In this document: in pieces, positions 43,377 to 52,557 of the stretch | Layout of the letters: every line of letters begins with the position of its first letter | Numbering within the stretch: position 1 is the first letter of the stretch | From: Archaeoglobus sp. UBA234 | GTDB taxonomy: Archaea > Halobacteriota > Archaeoglobi > Archaeoglobales > Archaeoglobaceae | Direction of reading: 5' to 3' | Assembly: GCA_002494625.1 (NCBI GenBank) | Contig: DACH01000017.1 | Coordinates: 1 to 64,000, forward strand | Length of the DNA stretch: 64,000 bases | The notes under the pieces: generated by a model | The model's input: the letters and a program-made list of their open reading frames with translations, nothing else | Told to the model about the DNA's origin: nothing | Database searches by the model: none | Program-made: the position numbers and the translations under genes

Positions 43377-43858
43377 TCTCCAAGACTTTTTATCGCCTGT
43401 CTGACTGCCCTGAGAACACTCCCTTTAGGTCGCATTGTAAACACCGGAATATCTACCATTTTCTCAATTGTTGGCCTGAGCACAGGTGCACAAACTATAG
43501 CCAGAGCACCTTCTTTCTCCGCCCTTACAGCCATGATTAGCGCCTCCTCAAAGTTTCCGGCTGGATAGGATCTCACAGGAAAATCTATTTTGAAGGGTTT
43601 TGCATCTTCCAGAATATATCCCGCCGCTATAATTGCTATGAATCCACCTTCTGGTTTGAAAACAGATAAAATCCTCCTCAGTGTCCTGACGGTTGGAGAT
43701 CTCTGCCCTCTAACAATTTTATAAAGAGTGGAGTAAGGAATACCACATTTTACTGCAAAATCGGATAAATCCATTCCCATTTCCTCTATAACCCTTTCCA
43801 GCTCCAGTGAGAATTCTTTCTCACCTGCTAAAAGTGCCCTTACAAGCCGCTCAAGCAT
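43373..43858 (-). CDS. HTH transcription regulator (COG1709-like) with C-terminal ligand-like domain
   Basis: This 161-residue protein has an N-terminal Cro/CI-type helix-turn-helix (about 20-75: MDLSDFAVKCGIPYSTLYKIVRGQRSP) and a conserved C-terminal domain (about 80-161) with GFIAIIAAGYILED, ALAIVCAPVLRPTIEKM and FTMRPKGSVLRAVRQA. The family is an archaeal regulator of unknown ligand. ATG 43858 fits a leaderless message from a TTTAATAA stretch (about 43882-43892); TTG 43909 is the alternative. It is divergent from an importer operon. Confidence 0.8.
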   Translation of the reverse strand: MLERLVRALLAGEKEFSLELERVIEEMGMDLSDFAVKCGIPYSTLYKIVRGQRSPTVRTLRRILSVFKPEGGFIAIIAAGYILEDAKPFKIDFPVRSYPAGNFEEALIMAVRAEKEGALAIVCAPVLRPTIEKMVDIPVFTMRPKGSVLRAVRQAIKSLGD

Positions 43859-43861
43859 GTA

Positions 43862-43958
43862 TTTCCATTTGTATTTTTTTGTTATTAAATCTTTCCAATT
43901 GTACCTCAAAATTTTCCATAATGAAAAATGTTTTTAACCGTTTTAAATAAAATTTCCA
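43862..43958. promoter_or_regulatory. Divergent promoter region with four TTTCCA elements
   Basis: TTTCCA occurs at 43862, 43892, 43913 and 43953. The first two are part of the longer near-repeat TTTCCATTTGTA / TTTCCAATTGTA (43862-43873, 43892-43903), exactly 30 nt apart. Box A-like TTTTTAACCG lies at about 43930-43939. These may be operator sites for the HTH regulator controlling itself and the importer. Confidence 0.45.
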
Positions 43959-43960
43959 TC

Positions 43961-44962
43961 ATGGATACCAAATACGCAATTATTACAATCGTGCTCTCAA
44001 TCGCAGTTATGGGTTGTACAGAGGGGGGAGACATCTATGTCGTAAAGCTTTCTCCCCAGGACATGATAAAACAGCTCGAGCTCGGACAGATAGATGGATT
44101 TGTAGCTTGGGAACCTTTTGTCAGTAAAGGTGTAAGCTCTGGCGGAAAAGTTCTCCTTCATTCAGAGGATATATGGCAGGGACATCCATGCTGTGTTGTG
44201 GCTCATGTTTCGGATTTTAACGATAAAAGAGCATTGAAGGCTGTGATTTATGCCCACATTAAAGCAACAGAGTTCATAAAAGATCCTGCAAACAGAGAAG
44301 AAGTTATTTCCTATGCCTCAGAGTTTACAGGGCTTGACAAGGATATTGTCACCCAGGCTATGGAGAGAATCGAGTTCATAACATTTCCTGAAGAAAATGA
44401 TTTCAGAAAATATTTCAGATTCCTTAAAGATTCAGAAATACTGAACAAAAATCTGAAAGAAATCGGATTTGAAGATGAGGATGACTTTTTCAATTCTTTC
44501 CTGAGAAAGGATATATACGAGGAGGTTATAAAAAATATGAAGGAGGGAAAGATTCCGGAATACACTGGAAAAGTTAGAATCGGCTATCTCACTGCAGATC
44601 TTCACCAGCTTGCTCTTTTCGTGGCCGTAAAAGAGGGTTATTTCAACGAGACCGGAATGAATCTCGAATTGAAGCAATACAGAAACGGTGTTGCAGTTAT
44701 GGAAGCTTTCAGATCGGGAGAAATAGATGTTGCCTACCTTGGCGGAGCTCCAGCAACACTCAAAAGGATTAACGATGACATAAAAGTGGAGATAATAGCC
44801 GGTGCAAATAACGAGGGGAGTGCCATAGTTGTTCAACCTGAAATAAAGGATGTCAGTGATTTAAAAGGAAAAACAATCGCTATTCCAGGATATGGAACTG
44901 TTCAGGATTTCCTGTTAAGGTTGGTGGCTGAGAAAAATGGATTAAAAGTTGTAACGAAGTAA
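43961..44962 (+). CDS. ABC substrate-binding lipoprotein with permuted halves
   Basis: The 333-residue lipoprotein has a signal ending in VMGC (Cys19). The C-terminal half of an NMT1/SsuA-type binding protein comes first: SPQDMIKQLELGQIDGFVAW, EPF, GHPCCVV, AHIKATEF and TGLDKDIV (about 30-195). The N-terminal half follows: KVRIGYLTADLHQLALFVA, NETGMNLELKQY, EIDVAYLGGAPA, LKGKTIAIPGYGTVQD (about 204-333). Together they make one full domain in swapped order, with ends at the interlobe hinge. The protein is followed 1 nt later by its permease, so it is very likely functional. ATG 43961 is chosen because the signal peptide starts there. Confidence 0.85.
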   Translation: MDTKYAIITIVLSIAVMGCTEGGDIYVVKLSPQDMIKQLELGQIDGFVAWEPFVSKGVSSGGKVLLHSEDIWQGHPCCVVAHVSDFNDKRALKAVIYAHIKATEFIKDPANREEVISYASEFTGLDKDIVTQAMERIEFITFPEENDFRKYFRFLKDSEILNKNLKEIGFEDEDDFFNSFLRKDIYEEVIKNMKEGKIPEYTGKVRIGYLTADLHQLALFVAVKEGYFNETGMNLELKQYRNGVAVMEAFRSGEIDVAYLGGAPATLKRINDDIKVEIIAGANNEGSAIVVQPEIKDVSDLKGKTIAIPGYGTVQDFLLRLVAEKNGLKVVTK

Positions 44963-44963
44963 G

Positions 44964-45719
44964 ATGAGACTCCTGAAAGTTTACGGACTGATAACGCTGA
45001 TTGTGGTCTGGTATCTGTCATCCTTTATTATATTCCTTCCTGCCCCTCACTCCGTGGCACTTAAATTTGCCCTCCTGCTCTTTAATGCCGAGCCGGTTCT
45101 CGGGAAAAGCCTGCTCGAGCATTCAATCTCAAGCATAATCCGTGTGCTTTCAGGCTGTTTGATTGCCTTTCTGATAGCCATTCCCCTTGGAATAATTTCA
45201 GGCTGGAGTGAGAAGCTCGATGATTTCTTTTCTGCAATAATTGAAGTGTTCAGACCTGTTCCTCCTCTCGCATGGATTCCCTTAGCATATATAATATTCG
45301 CGGGTTTCTACAGTCCAGTTCAAATTGCCCAGGTTTTTATCGTTTTTATTGGAGCTTTCTTCCCATGCCTTCTTTCGGTGAGAGAGTTTGCAAAATCAGT
45401 TGATAGGGGACTTATCGAGATGGCTAAGGCTTTTGGAGCAGATGATGAAGATATACTCGAGAAGGTGATTGTTCCAAGCTCCCTGCCCGGAATCCTGTCA
45501 GGAGTAAGGATTGGGCTCGGAGTTGGCTGGATGACCATTGTTGCTGCCGAAATGCTCGCCTCCTCAGGCACAGGACTTGGTTACTTCATTATGGTCATGT
45601 ATGAGGTTGGAGGACGAACCGAAGAAATTATCACAGGAATAATAGCAATCGGTATTATAGGCTACTTGATGAACGAAATCGTCCTTAGAGTTGAGAAGAA
45701 GCTTCTGAGGTGGAGATAA
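44964..45719 (+). CDS. ABC transporter permease (SsuC type)
   Basis: The 251-residue permease has six hydrophobic segments and the EAA loop (AFGADDEDILEKVIVPSSLPG, about 158). Start is ATG 44964, one base after the binding-protein stop. It forms the pore for the substrate of the permuted binding protein. Substrate class (nitrate/sulfonate/thiamine-precursor type) is not fixed. Confidence 0.9.
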   Translation: MRLLKVYGLITLIVVWYLSSFIIFLPAPHSVALKFALLLFNAEPVLGKSLLEHSISSIIRVLSGCLIAFLIAIPLGIISGWSEKLDDFFSAIIEVFRPVPPLAWIPLAYIIFAGFYSPVQIAQVFIVFIGAFFPCLLSVREFAKSVDRGLIEMAKAFGADDEDILEKVIVPSSLPGILSGVRIGLGVGWMTIVAAEMLASSGTGLGYFIMVMYEVGGRTEEIITGIIAIGIIGYLMNEIVLRVEKKLLRWR

Positions 45720-46436
45720 TTGCTCAAAATATCCGTAAGCAAGAGTTTCAATGGAAAGAAAATAATTGAAAAGGCTGAGTTTCGGGCAGAAAAAGGTGAC
45801 TTTGTCTGCATCGTAGGCGAGAGTGGCAGCGGAAAAACAACATTGCTGAGGATGGTTGCAGGGCTGGAAAGCTATGAAGGAGAGATAACCTTCAGGGGAG
45901 AGAAAATAGACAGAAAATCCATTGGATTTGTTTTTCAGGATGATAGATTGCTTCCATGGAGGACGGCTCTTGAAAATGTTCTTTTTGGTCTTGAGTTAAG
46001 GGGAGAGGAGGAATCAATCTCCAAAGCAAGAAAAGTCCTTGAGCTTGTTGGTTTGAAGGGATTCGAAGACCACTATCCATCCCAGCTGAGTGGTGGACAG
46101 AGGCAGAGAGTAGGAATAGCAAGAGCCCTGGCTATCGATCCCGAAATTCTGCTCATGGATGAGCCTTTTGCATCCCTTGATGAGCTGACCAGAGAAAAAA
46201 TGCAGGAAGAGTTAAATCAAATCTGGAACAGGGAAAAGAAGACCGTCCTTTTCGTGACTCACTCAATTGATGAGGCGATATTTCTTGGAACTAAGGTTGT
46301 GGTTCTCACTGGAATTCCATCAAAAGTCAGAGGAGTTATAGACATTTCCCTGAAAAAAAGAATAAGAACTTCTGATGAATTCATAGAGTATAAAAAAAGG
46401 GTCTTTGAGCTTTTATCACCTCAATCTATGTTTTAG
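45720..46436 (+). CDS. ABC transporter ATP-binding protein (SsuB type)
   Basis: This 238-residue ATPase has Walker A GESGSGKTT (about 34), signature LSGGQRQRV (about 123), Walker B ILLMDEPF and switch His in VTHSIDEA. TTG 45720 follows directly on the permease stop, with GGTGGAG upstream within the permease end. It completes the importer operon. Confidence 0.92.
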   Translation: MLKISVSKSFNGKKIIEKAEFRAEKGDFVCIVGESGSGKTTLLRMVAGLESYEGEITFRGEKIDRKSIGFVFQDDRLLPWRTALENVLFGLELRGEEESISKARKVLELVGLKGFEDHYPSQLSGGQRQRVGIARALAIDPEILLMDEPFASLDELTREKMQEELNQIWNREKKTVLFVTHSIDEAIFLGTKVVVLTGIPSKVRGVIDISLKKRIRTSDEFIEYKKRVFELLSPQSMF

Positions 46437-46444
46437 TATCCTAG

Positions 46445-47767
46445 TCAGGGTATTCCGAGCTTCCTGAATAGGGTCCTGGCAGCAACAACCAGTGGATCCC
46501 ATACCCTGTTTTCGGGTGGATAGTAAGGGAGATCAGCGAAAAACATATCACTGATGGTTGATTTTTTGTACAGGAGGGTGGATGCTGCGTAAATCCTCAT
46601 GGCAACCTTTTTTCCAGCTGCCTGAACTCCAAGAAGTTTCCCATCTTTATCTGCAATGACTTTAAGTGTTATATTCCCATTGGGAAGATACTTAGTAGAG
46701 GTTTTCGCTGAGATGGTTACCGAAATCGTATCAAAACCAAATTTTATGGCTTCTTTCTCGCTCAAACCTGTTTTTCCAATTTCAATATCATAAAAGCTTG
46801 TTAATTGACTTCTCAAAGCTCCGGGAAACTCCATTTCGTAACCAGAAATGTTGACTCCTGCAACATAGCCCATCTTGTTGGCAGGAACAGCCAGAGGGAT
46901 CCAGTCCTCCGTCCCTGTTACAATGTTCGTAGTTTCAGCACAGTCTCCAGCAGCGTAAACATTCTCAATACTCGTCTCAAGTCTTTTCGTCGTTTTAATT
47001 GCCCCCGTATTGCCTATTTCAACTCCCAGTTCCTTTGCGAGCTCAACATTGGGAATGGATCCAACAGCCATTATCACCATGTCGCATCTGTACTCATCCC
47101 TATCTGTAATAATCCTTTCAACCCTGTCCTTCCCCTCAATCGCCACAACATTTTCGGAGAACCTTACATCCACAATCTGCTGAAGTTTTTGCTGAATAAT
47201 TGAACTCACCTCATAGTCAAAGTCAGGAAGAGGATGCTTTTCCTTTTCAAGAATCACAACTTTCTTCCCAAGCCTTGAAAGGGCTTCTGCCATCTCAACT
47301 CCTATGTATCCTGAGCCTATTACCACAACACTCTCACTCTTCTCTGCAAGTCTCCTTACCCTCTCTCCATTTTCAATGTAGTGAACACATAAAACACCAT
47401 CAAGCTCCTCACATTTTACATTGAGGGGAGCTGCTCTGGCTCCTGTGGCAAACAGGAGTTTGTCCCATTCATATCTTCTCTCTTTTCCCCCCTCTTCAAC
47501 CCTCAGGAATCCATCTCCAACCTCAACAACCTTAGCTCTGATATGTACATCAATTCCCCTATCCTCTTTAAAGTGGCTTATATCGTAGGCACAGAGGTCC
47601 TCTATCCTGCCAACCATCCCAGATACATAAAAGGGTACTCCACATGGAGCATGGCTGACATAAGGGGCTCTCTCAAAAACCATCACATCCCAGTCTGCAT
47701 GTAGCCTCTTTATTCTTGATGCTGCAGACATTCCTGCTGCTCCACCACCGATAATTGCAACTTTCAA
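46445..47767 (-). CDS. CoA-disulfide reductase / NADH oxidase-like flavoprotein
   Basis: The 440-residue flavoprotein has the FAD motif GGGAAGMSAASRI at the start, the single redox Cys42 in SHAPCGVPFY, an NAD(P)H fold VVIGSGYIGVEMAEAL (about 150), FAD motif AAGDCAE (about 275) and Tyr-rich FFADLPYYPPENRVWDP at the end, all typical of CoA-disulfide reductases. They reduce CoA disulfide or polysulfide or O2 with NAD(P)H. TTG 47767 is taken because the FAD motif follows at once and GGGGAT lies just upstream. Confidence 0.85.
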   Translation of the reverse strand: MKVAIIGGGAAGMSAASRIKRLHADWDVMVFERAPYVSHAPCGVPFYVSGMVGRIEDLCAYDISHFKEDRGIDVHIRAKVVEVGDGFLRVEEGGKERRYEWDKLLFATGARAAPLNVKCEELDGVLCVHYIENGERVRRLAEKSESVVVIGSGYIGVEMAEALSRLGKKVVILEKEKHPLPDFDYEVSSIIQQKLQQIVDVRFSENVVAIEGKDRVERIITDRDEYRCDMVIMAVGSIPNVELAKELGVEIGNTGAIKTTKRLETSIENVYAAGDCAETTNIVTGTEDWIPLAVPANKMGYVAGVNISGYEMEFPGALRSQLTSFYDIEIGKTGLSEKEAIKFGFDTISVTISAKTSTKYLPNGNITLKVIADKDGKLLGVQAAGKKVAMRIYAASTLLYKKSTISDMFFADLPYYPPENRVWDPLVVAARTLFRKLGIP

Positions 47768-47898
47768 ACCTATCCCCAAATTAATTATTAACAATTACTA
47801 TTTAATTTTTGGGGTTAATAAATTTTAATAAATTTTAATAACCACAGACTAAAGGCTGAAAGGGTAAAAGCTGAAATATTCGGGGTTTAATACATATC

Positions 47899-48810
47899 AT
47901 GGTTGATGTTGCAGGAGTGGGTCCAGCTCTGGTGGATTACATAAATACTATCGAGGCTTATCCGCCCATAGGAGGACATGCTGTCATAAAATCTTCTTCA
48001 AGAATGCCCGGTGGGGCTGCTGGAAATGTTATATACGCCCTTTCAGGCTTTGGTCTCAAATGCAGATTTTACACCACTATTGGCGAGGATGAAGATGGCA
48101 GGTTTTACATTGATGAGATGACAAAGAAAGGAGTCGAAGTTAAGTACAACATAACACACCCCTTAACGGGAAGATGTACAATATTTGTAGATTCAAACGG
48201 AGAGAGAACTTTTTTTGTTCAACCAAATGCTTCAGGTGTTCTAAATGAGGGTCTGAAATCTGAAATTGTGTTCGGGCTTAAGGAGTGTGATTACATCTAC
48301 CTTGATCCTTTTCCATCAGCAGATAGCTTTGCCTTTCATTTAGATGTTGCAAAAGAGGCAGAAAAGCATGAATGCAAAGTTGTTCTGAATCCTGGATATC
48401 CTTATTCTTCAATGGGTCTGGAAAAGCTTAAAAAGATCTTAAATCACTGTAGTATTCTTTTTTTATCAGAGTTTGAGCTAAAAGTCCTTAAAGCAGATGT
48501 TGAAATTGTTGCTTCCATGGTTGATTTGCTTGTAGTGACTCTCGGTAGAAAGGGCAGTATGGCAATATCAGGTGGTAAGAAATTCCAGGCAAAGGCTTTT
48601 GAAGTCAATACTGTAGACACAACGGGAGCGGGTGATGCCTTTGCTGCCGGGTTCCTCTACGCACACATAAAAGGCTATGGAATCGAAAAAAGTCTTCTCG
48701 CAGGAAACTTTTCTGCCTCAAAAAATGTTGTCAGAGTTGGCGCCAGGAATTTTCCAGAAAAAAGAGAGATTGATGATTTTCTCAGAGAACTTGAGTGGAC
48801 TAAACTATGA
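47899..48810 (+). CDS. PfkB-family carbohydrate/nucleoside kinase
   Basis: The 303-residue ribokinase-like protein has GGHAVIKSSSRMPGGAAGNV (signature 1 region, about 27), VLNPGYPYSS and DTTGAGDAFAAGFLYA with the catalytic Asp (about 242). It phosphorylates a sugar, nucleoside or sugar-phosphate; the substrate cannot be told. Its last codons overlap the end of convergent trpS by 11 nt. Confidence 0.85.
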   Translation: MVDVAGVGPALVDYINTIEAYPPIGGHAVIKSSSRMPGGAAGNVIYALSGFGLKCRFYTTIGEDEDGRFYIDEMTKKGVEVKYNITHPLTGRCTIFVDSNGERTFFVQPNASGVLNEGLKSEIVFGLKECDYIYLDPFPSADSFAFHLDVAKEAEKHECKVVLNPGYPYSSMGLEKLKKILNHCSILFLSEFELKVLKADVEIVASMVDLLVVTLGRKGSMAISGGKKFQAKAFEVNTVDTTGAGDAFAAGFLYAHIKGYGIEKSLLAGNFSASKNVVRVGARNFPEKREIDDFLRELEWTKL

Positions 48811-50086
48811 GGTTGTACATATCCAGCCTTCCTTCTACCTCCTGCATTTTCTCTTGGTGATCCCTTAGGAAGTTCTTGATCATATCTGCAGCCATCCTCT
48901 TACACTTTCCGCAAAGAATTCTACCCTCCCTGCAATTCCTCTCTATCTCATTGATTTCTTCATCATCCTTCACCAGATGGAAGTTGTAAAACTCAAAAAC
49001 CGCACATTTCTCCGGCTCTCCCCCAAGCCTTCTCTGTTCTTCTGCCGTTGCTCTCCCTCCAGTTAGAGCCCTCATAATCTTTTTCTCAGCATCTTCAGGA
49101 GAATCAAGCAGTGAAACAAAACTCTCGGGCTTGCTCGAACTCATCTTGCCACCTGTAAGTCCGGTTATGAAGCGGTGATAGGTTGATGATGGTGGAATGA
49201 AAGCTTTACCTCCCAGTTTTAGCTCTATCTCTCTTGTATTCCTTTCAATTTCGTCCAAATCTCCGAATATATCTACATGCTCCTCGTAAACAATTTTGTC
49301 AAAATCAAGCTCATCGGTGAGCTTTCTGAGATATTCCACTCCTTTCCTGCTCCTTATTCTCATTCCATTTTCAATAATTTCAAAGGAAAATATGCTTATT
49401 CTGGAAGCCAGATCCCTCGTCAGTCTTATATGGGGATCCTGATCTGCCCCAACAGGAACAACAACCGGTTTTGGTCCTCCATAAAAGCTGAGCTGGGGAT
49501 GGAGAATGTCAGAAGCTTGTATTGATGTTACAAACATCTTTGCAAGGTTTGTTTCAGGCATAAATCCATATATCGCCCTCAACTCGCTGAAATTAACCTC
49601 TGCAGATAACTCAAAGGCAAGGTCCTTTACTTTCTGATTGGCTGACTGGAAGTAAACCACCGAGTTCTCACTCAGACCAAGGGCTATGATGCTTTTAACA
49701 TACAGCATTCCAATCTCCCTACATTTCTCCCAGGACATATTCCTGACAACATATGCCTCCATATCGGCAATTCCTACAAATGCCATACCTCCCATCTTCT
49801 GATGCCAGATTATCTCATCCATGGTCATCTTATGTCCAAAATGAGGCATGCCAGAAGGCATAAATCCTGACATAACTGCCCATGGCTCATTGTTTTTCAT
49901 TGCATTGACAATTCTGTGATAATCTCGGTGACCAAATACTATACCTCTCCTGATGAGCCAGTTGGGCTCAGGGATTTCATCAACCATCTCAGACATTGGC
50001 TGCATTCCAAACTCCTGAATGAGTCTGGCATAATCAATAACCCCTTCAACTTCCCAGGGTGTGACCGTCATCTCATTATTCTGCAT
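48800..50086 (-). CDS. trpS: Tryptophanyl-tRNA synthetase
   Basis: This 428-residue class I synthetase of the archaeal/eukaryotic type has the HIGH-like motif FMPSGMPHFGH (about 81), GADQDPHIRLTRD and the KMSKS-like KMSSSKPES (about 315). It charges tRNA-Trp. The start is ATG 50086; a possible N-terminal extension ends before the Rossmann fold at about 70. Its 3' end meets the PfkB gene. Confidence 0.93.
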   Translation of the reverse strand: MQNNEMTVTPWEVEGVIDYARLIQEFGMQPMSEMVDEIPEPNWLIRRGIVFGHRDYHRIVNAMKNNEPWAVMSGFMPSGMPHFGHKMTMDEIIWHQKMGGMAFVGIADMEAYVVRNMSWEKCREIGMLYVKSIIALGLSENSVVYFQSANQKVKDLAFELSAEVNFSELRAIYGFMPETNLAKMFVTSIQASDILHPQLSFYGGPKPVVVPVGADQDPHIRLTRDLASRISIFSFEIIENGMRIRSRKGVEYLRKLTDELDFDKIVYEEHVDIFGDLDEIERNTREIELKLGGKAFIPPSSTYHRFITGLTGGKMSSSKPESFVSLLDSPEDAEKKIMRALTGGRATAEEQRRLGGEPEKCAVFEFYNFHLVKDDEEINEIERNCREGRILCGKCKRMAADMIKNFLRDHQEKMQEVEGRLDMYNLIV

Positions 50087-50216
50087 GGTCTGAGCTCCAG
50101 GGGATTGTTTAATAGTTTTTTGTTGTTAGGGTGAGCAGTAACCAAAATAATTTTTCCTTAAACAAGCCAATCTTAGAATCTGCAGCCTTCAGTGATTAGC
50201 TTTTAGTGATGGATAT

Positions 50217-51152
50217 CTAAACCTTTACCCTGTCTAAAGCCAGATACTTCCACTCCTTTTGCTTCCTGAAGGCAAATACCATCTTTTTCCTCACACTGTT
50301 TGCCAGCCTTACTGCCCTCGATATTTCGGGAAGAGTTGTTCTGTCAACCATGGATACAAGGTATTTGCTGTGGGGTAACTGAGAAACATCAGTAATCTCA
50401 TCGTAAACCCTGAAATCGGAGCCAAATTTGAAGCCAGTTTTAACAACCAGTCCTCTCTCCTTCAAATCCCTGTAAAGCCCGTATCTATCTTCAAAATTCC
50501 TCTCAATAGTTCTTGCTATATCTCTCAACTCCTTATTTACCTCAAGATACCCCTTCTCCTGAAGATAAAGGGCTTCAAGAACTGAAAGAGCTACAAGTCC
50601 ATCCCTCTCACTTCCATAGAAGAATTTTTTGAATATCTCAACCTCCCTTGAGAGTACTCTATCTCCGGCAAAAAAACCACTTATCCTTCTGTCTGATACC
50701 TCTGCCTTTCCCCTCATGGAGGGTTCAAATACTCTGTAATATGTTATCTCACTCTCTTCATCCACGACAGAGAGGATATATTCTCCTTTATCAGCTAAAA
50801 TGCTGTAAAGTTCCGATACTGACATTTTCTGCCTTTCAGAAACTGGAAAATACAATCTATCCCCATAAAGGAACTTATCTTCCACGATCACTCGCTTACC
50901 TCTGTCCCTCAAGTCCGAGTAAACGAGAAAAAGTGGGATGAAGTTCCTGTCTCTGCATGCTTCATCCATCAACTCAAAAAAATCAATCTGCCTGCCATCC
51001 TTTCTCACCTCAATCATATCCTTCAAAAGGAGGTAGGCAGCCTCAACTGGATGGAGCTCAATCTTATCTCCAACAGCTTTGCCAAACTTTCTCCTCCTCA
51101 ATGTTCTGTAATCTTCTGCGAGAAATTTACCATCCTTGAGCAAGACTTCCAT
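50217..51152 (-). CDS. endA: tRNA-splicing endonuclease, two-domain form
   Basis: The 311-residue protein has two EndA repeats: a degenerate N-terminal one (about 15-140) and a catalytic C-terminal one. Catalytic triad: Tyr in DFRVYDE, His in LPHSKYLV 11 residues on, Lys in NSVRKKMVFA 30 later. This is the double-length homodimer type of Archaeoglobus. It cuts bulge-helix-bulge sites in tRNA introns. ATG 51152 fits a leaderless message from GTTAAAAATC (51173-51182, minus strand). Confidence 0.93.
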   Translation of the reverse strand: MEVLLKDGKFLAEDYRTLRRRKFGKAVGDKIELHPVEAAYLLLKDMIEVRKDGRQIDFFELMDEACRDRNFIPLFLVYSDLRDRGKRVIVEDKFLYGDRLYFPVSERQKMSVSELYSILADKGEYILSVVDEESEITYYRVFEPSMRGKAEVSDRRISGFFAGDRVLSREVEIFKKFFYGSERDGLVALSVLEALYLQEKGYLEVNKELRDIARTIERNFEDRYGLYRDLKERGLVVKTGFKFGSDFRVYDEITDVSQLPHSKYLVSMVDRTTLPEISRAVRLANSVRKKMVFAFRKQKEWKYLALDRVKV

Positions 51153-51172
51153 TAAAAGAAGAACATGTTTAT

Positions 51173-51182
51173 GATTTTTAAC
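51173..51182 (-). promoter_or_regulatory. Box A of endA
   Basis: GTTAAAAATC on the minus strand, centred about 25 nt before ATG 51152. Confidence 0.5.
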
Positions 51183-51339
51183 CGTTTTGTAACCTTTCAA
51201 GGTTGCAGTACATGGCTTTGCAAACCTTTTTGAATAAATTGCAAACAAAAATTTCGGTTATTACTTTTAAAACCAACAGCAAAATCAAACATTAACAGAA
51301 AGCCTTATAAATTATCTCATGTAAATAAAAACTGGTAAA

Positions 51340-52521
51340 ATGCGTACAGTCAAGGATTTGCTGGTTGACATTAAAGATACATCTGAGATCGTTGTTGACC
51401 TCGCTTATTCGGCAATTTTTTTTGACAATGAGGATATCGCAGAGGAGGTTCTTGATCTTGAAAATATCCTCTCAGATATGCTCAAGCAGATGAGGATAGT
51501 CTCAATTTTATCAGCAAGAAGGGTTGATGAGGCAGAATCTGTATCAACAATACTGCAGATTGCCGGAGCTGCTCAGAAGATTGGTTCAGCAGCAGGAGAT
51601 ATAGCGTCTCTCGTTCTGAGGGGTTTCAAGCTACCAAAAGATGTTGTGAACCTTATTCTCAGGCATTCAGAGGAGACCGCAACCAAAGTTGTTGTTTCAG
51701 AGAGTAGCGAGATTGCAGAAAAAACGCTAGGAGAGGCAAGATTACACACAAGAACGGGGATGAGGGTGATTGCCATAAAAAGAGGCTTTGACTGGATATT
51801 CAATCCCGACAGAGATACAAAAATTTTCAAAGGTGATGTGCTTTTTGCCAGGGGAGATATAACAGGAATGTCATACTTTTATGAACTTGTTACGGGTGAG
51901 AAGAAAGAGATCACTGAGGAATCACCTGAGATTGAGTTTGAGGATTTGGATAATGCCGTGGATACACTTATAGAAATGAAGGATCTTTCTGAACTCTCAG
52001 TTGATCTCAGCTACTCCTCCCTGATATACCAGAACGAAGATGTGGCTCATGAAGTTGTTTATCTCGAAGAGAAACTGGATAACCTCAAGTTCGAGCTGAA
52101 GAAATGGGTTCTCAGGAGTTCTGCCAAATTGCCCGAGGAGATGTTCAAGGGGCTTATTGCCCTTCTCGAGCTGTCGACAGCTGCTGAAAATATAGCTGAT
52201 GCTGCAAGAGAGATCGCAGAGATAGTTACTGAAAAGATGGATCTTCATCCAATATTCGTTGAGGCTATGAAAGAGACTGACGAAATAATACTGATGGTGG
52301 AAGTTGGAGAAAGGTGTGAACTCGATGGTGTTGCTCTTGGTGAGGCTAGAGTTGAAACAAATACTGGAATGCATGTTATGGCTATAAAAAGGGGTAACAG
52401 GTGGATTACAAAGCCGGGTGCTGGAACCAGACTAACACGAGGAGATTTAATTGTGGCAAAAGGAACGAGAGAAGGAGTCGACTTGCTAAGGAATATGTGT
52501 TCGGTAAAGGTGTTTCAGTAA
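51340..52521 (+). CDS. Duplicated PhoU / TrkA-C protein
   Basis: This 393-residue protein has two copies of PhoU-like helices followed by an RCK/TrkA-C domain: about 1-195 and 205-393. Repeats include DLAYSAIFFDNEDIAEEVLDLE / DLSYSSLIYQNEDVAHEVVYLE, in parts, and RTGMRVIAIKRG / NTGMHVMAIKRG. TrkA-C domains bind nucleotides such as c-di-AMP and PhoU domains regulate ion or phosphate carriers. No membrane segment, so it is a soluble regulator of an ion transporter not located nearby. Confidence 0.85.
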   Translation: MRTVKDLLVDIKDTSEIVVDLAYSAIFFDNEDIAEEVLDLENILSDMLKQMRIVSILSARRVDEAESVSTILQIAGAAQKIGSAAGDIASLVLRGFKLPKDVVNLILRHSEETATKVVVSESSEIAEKTLGEARLHTRTGMRVIAIKRGFDWIFNPDRDTKIFKGDVLFARGDITGMSYFYELVTGEKKEITEESPEIEFEDLDNAVDTLIEMKDLSELSVDLSYSSLIYQNEDVAHEVVYLEEKLDNLKFELKKWVLRSSAKLPEEMFKGLIALLELSTAAENIADAAREIAEIVTEKMDLHPIFVEAMKETDEIILMVEVGERCELDGVALGEARVETNTGMHVMAIKRGNRWITKPGAGTRLTRGDLIVAKGTREGVDLLRNMCSVKVFQ

Positions 52522-52557
52522 ACTTTCAGTAACTTTTCTCGCCTGCACTCCCTGCAC

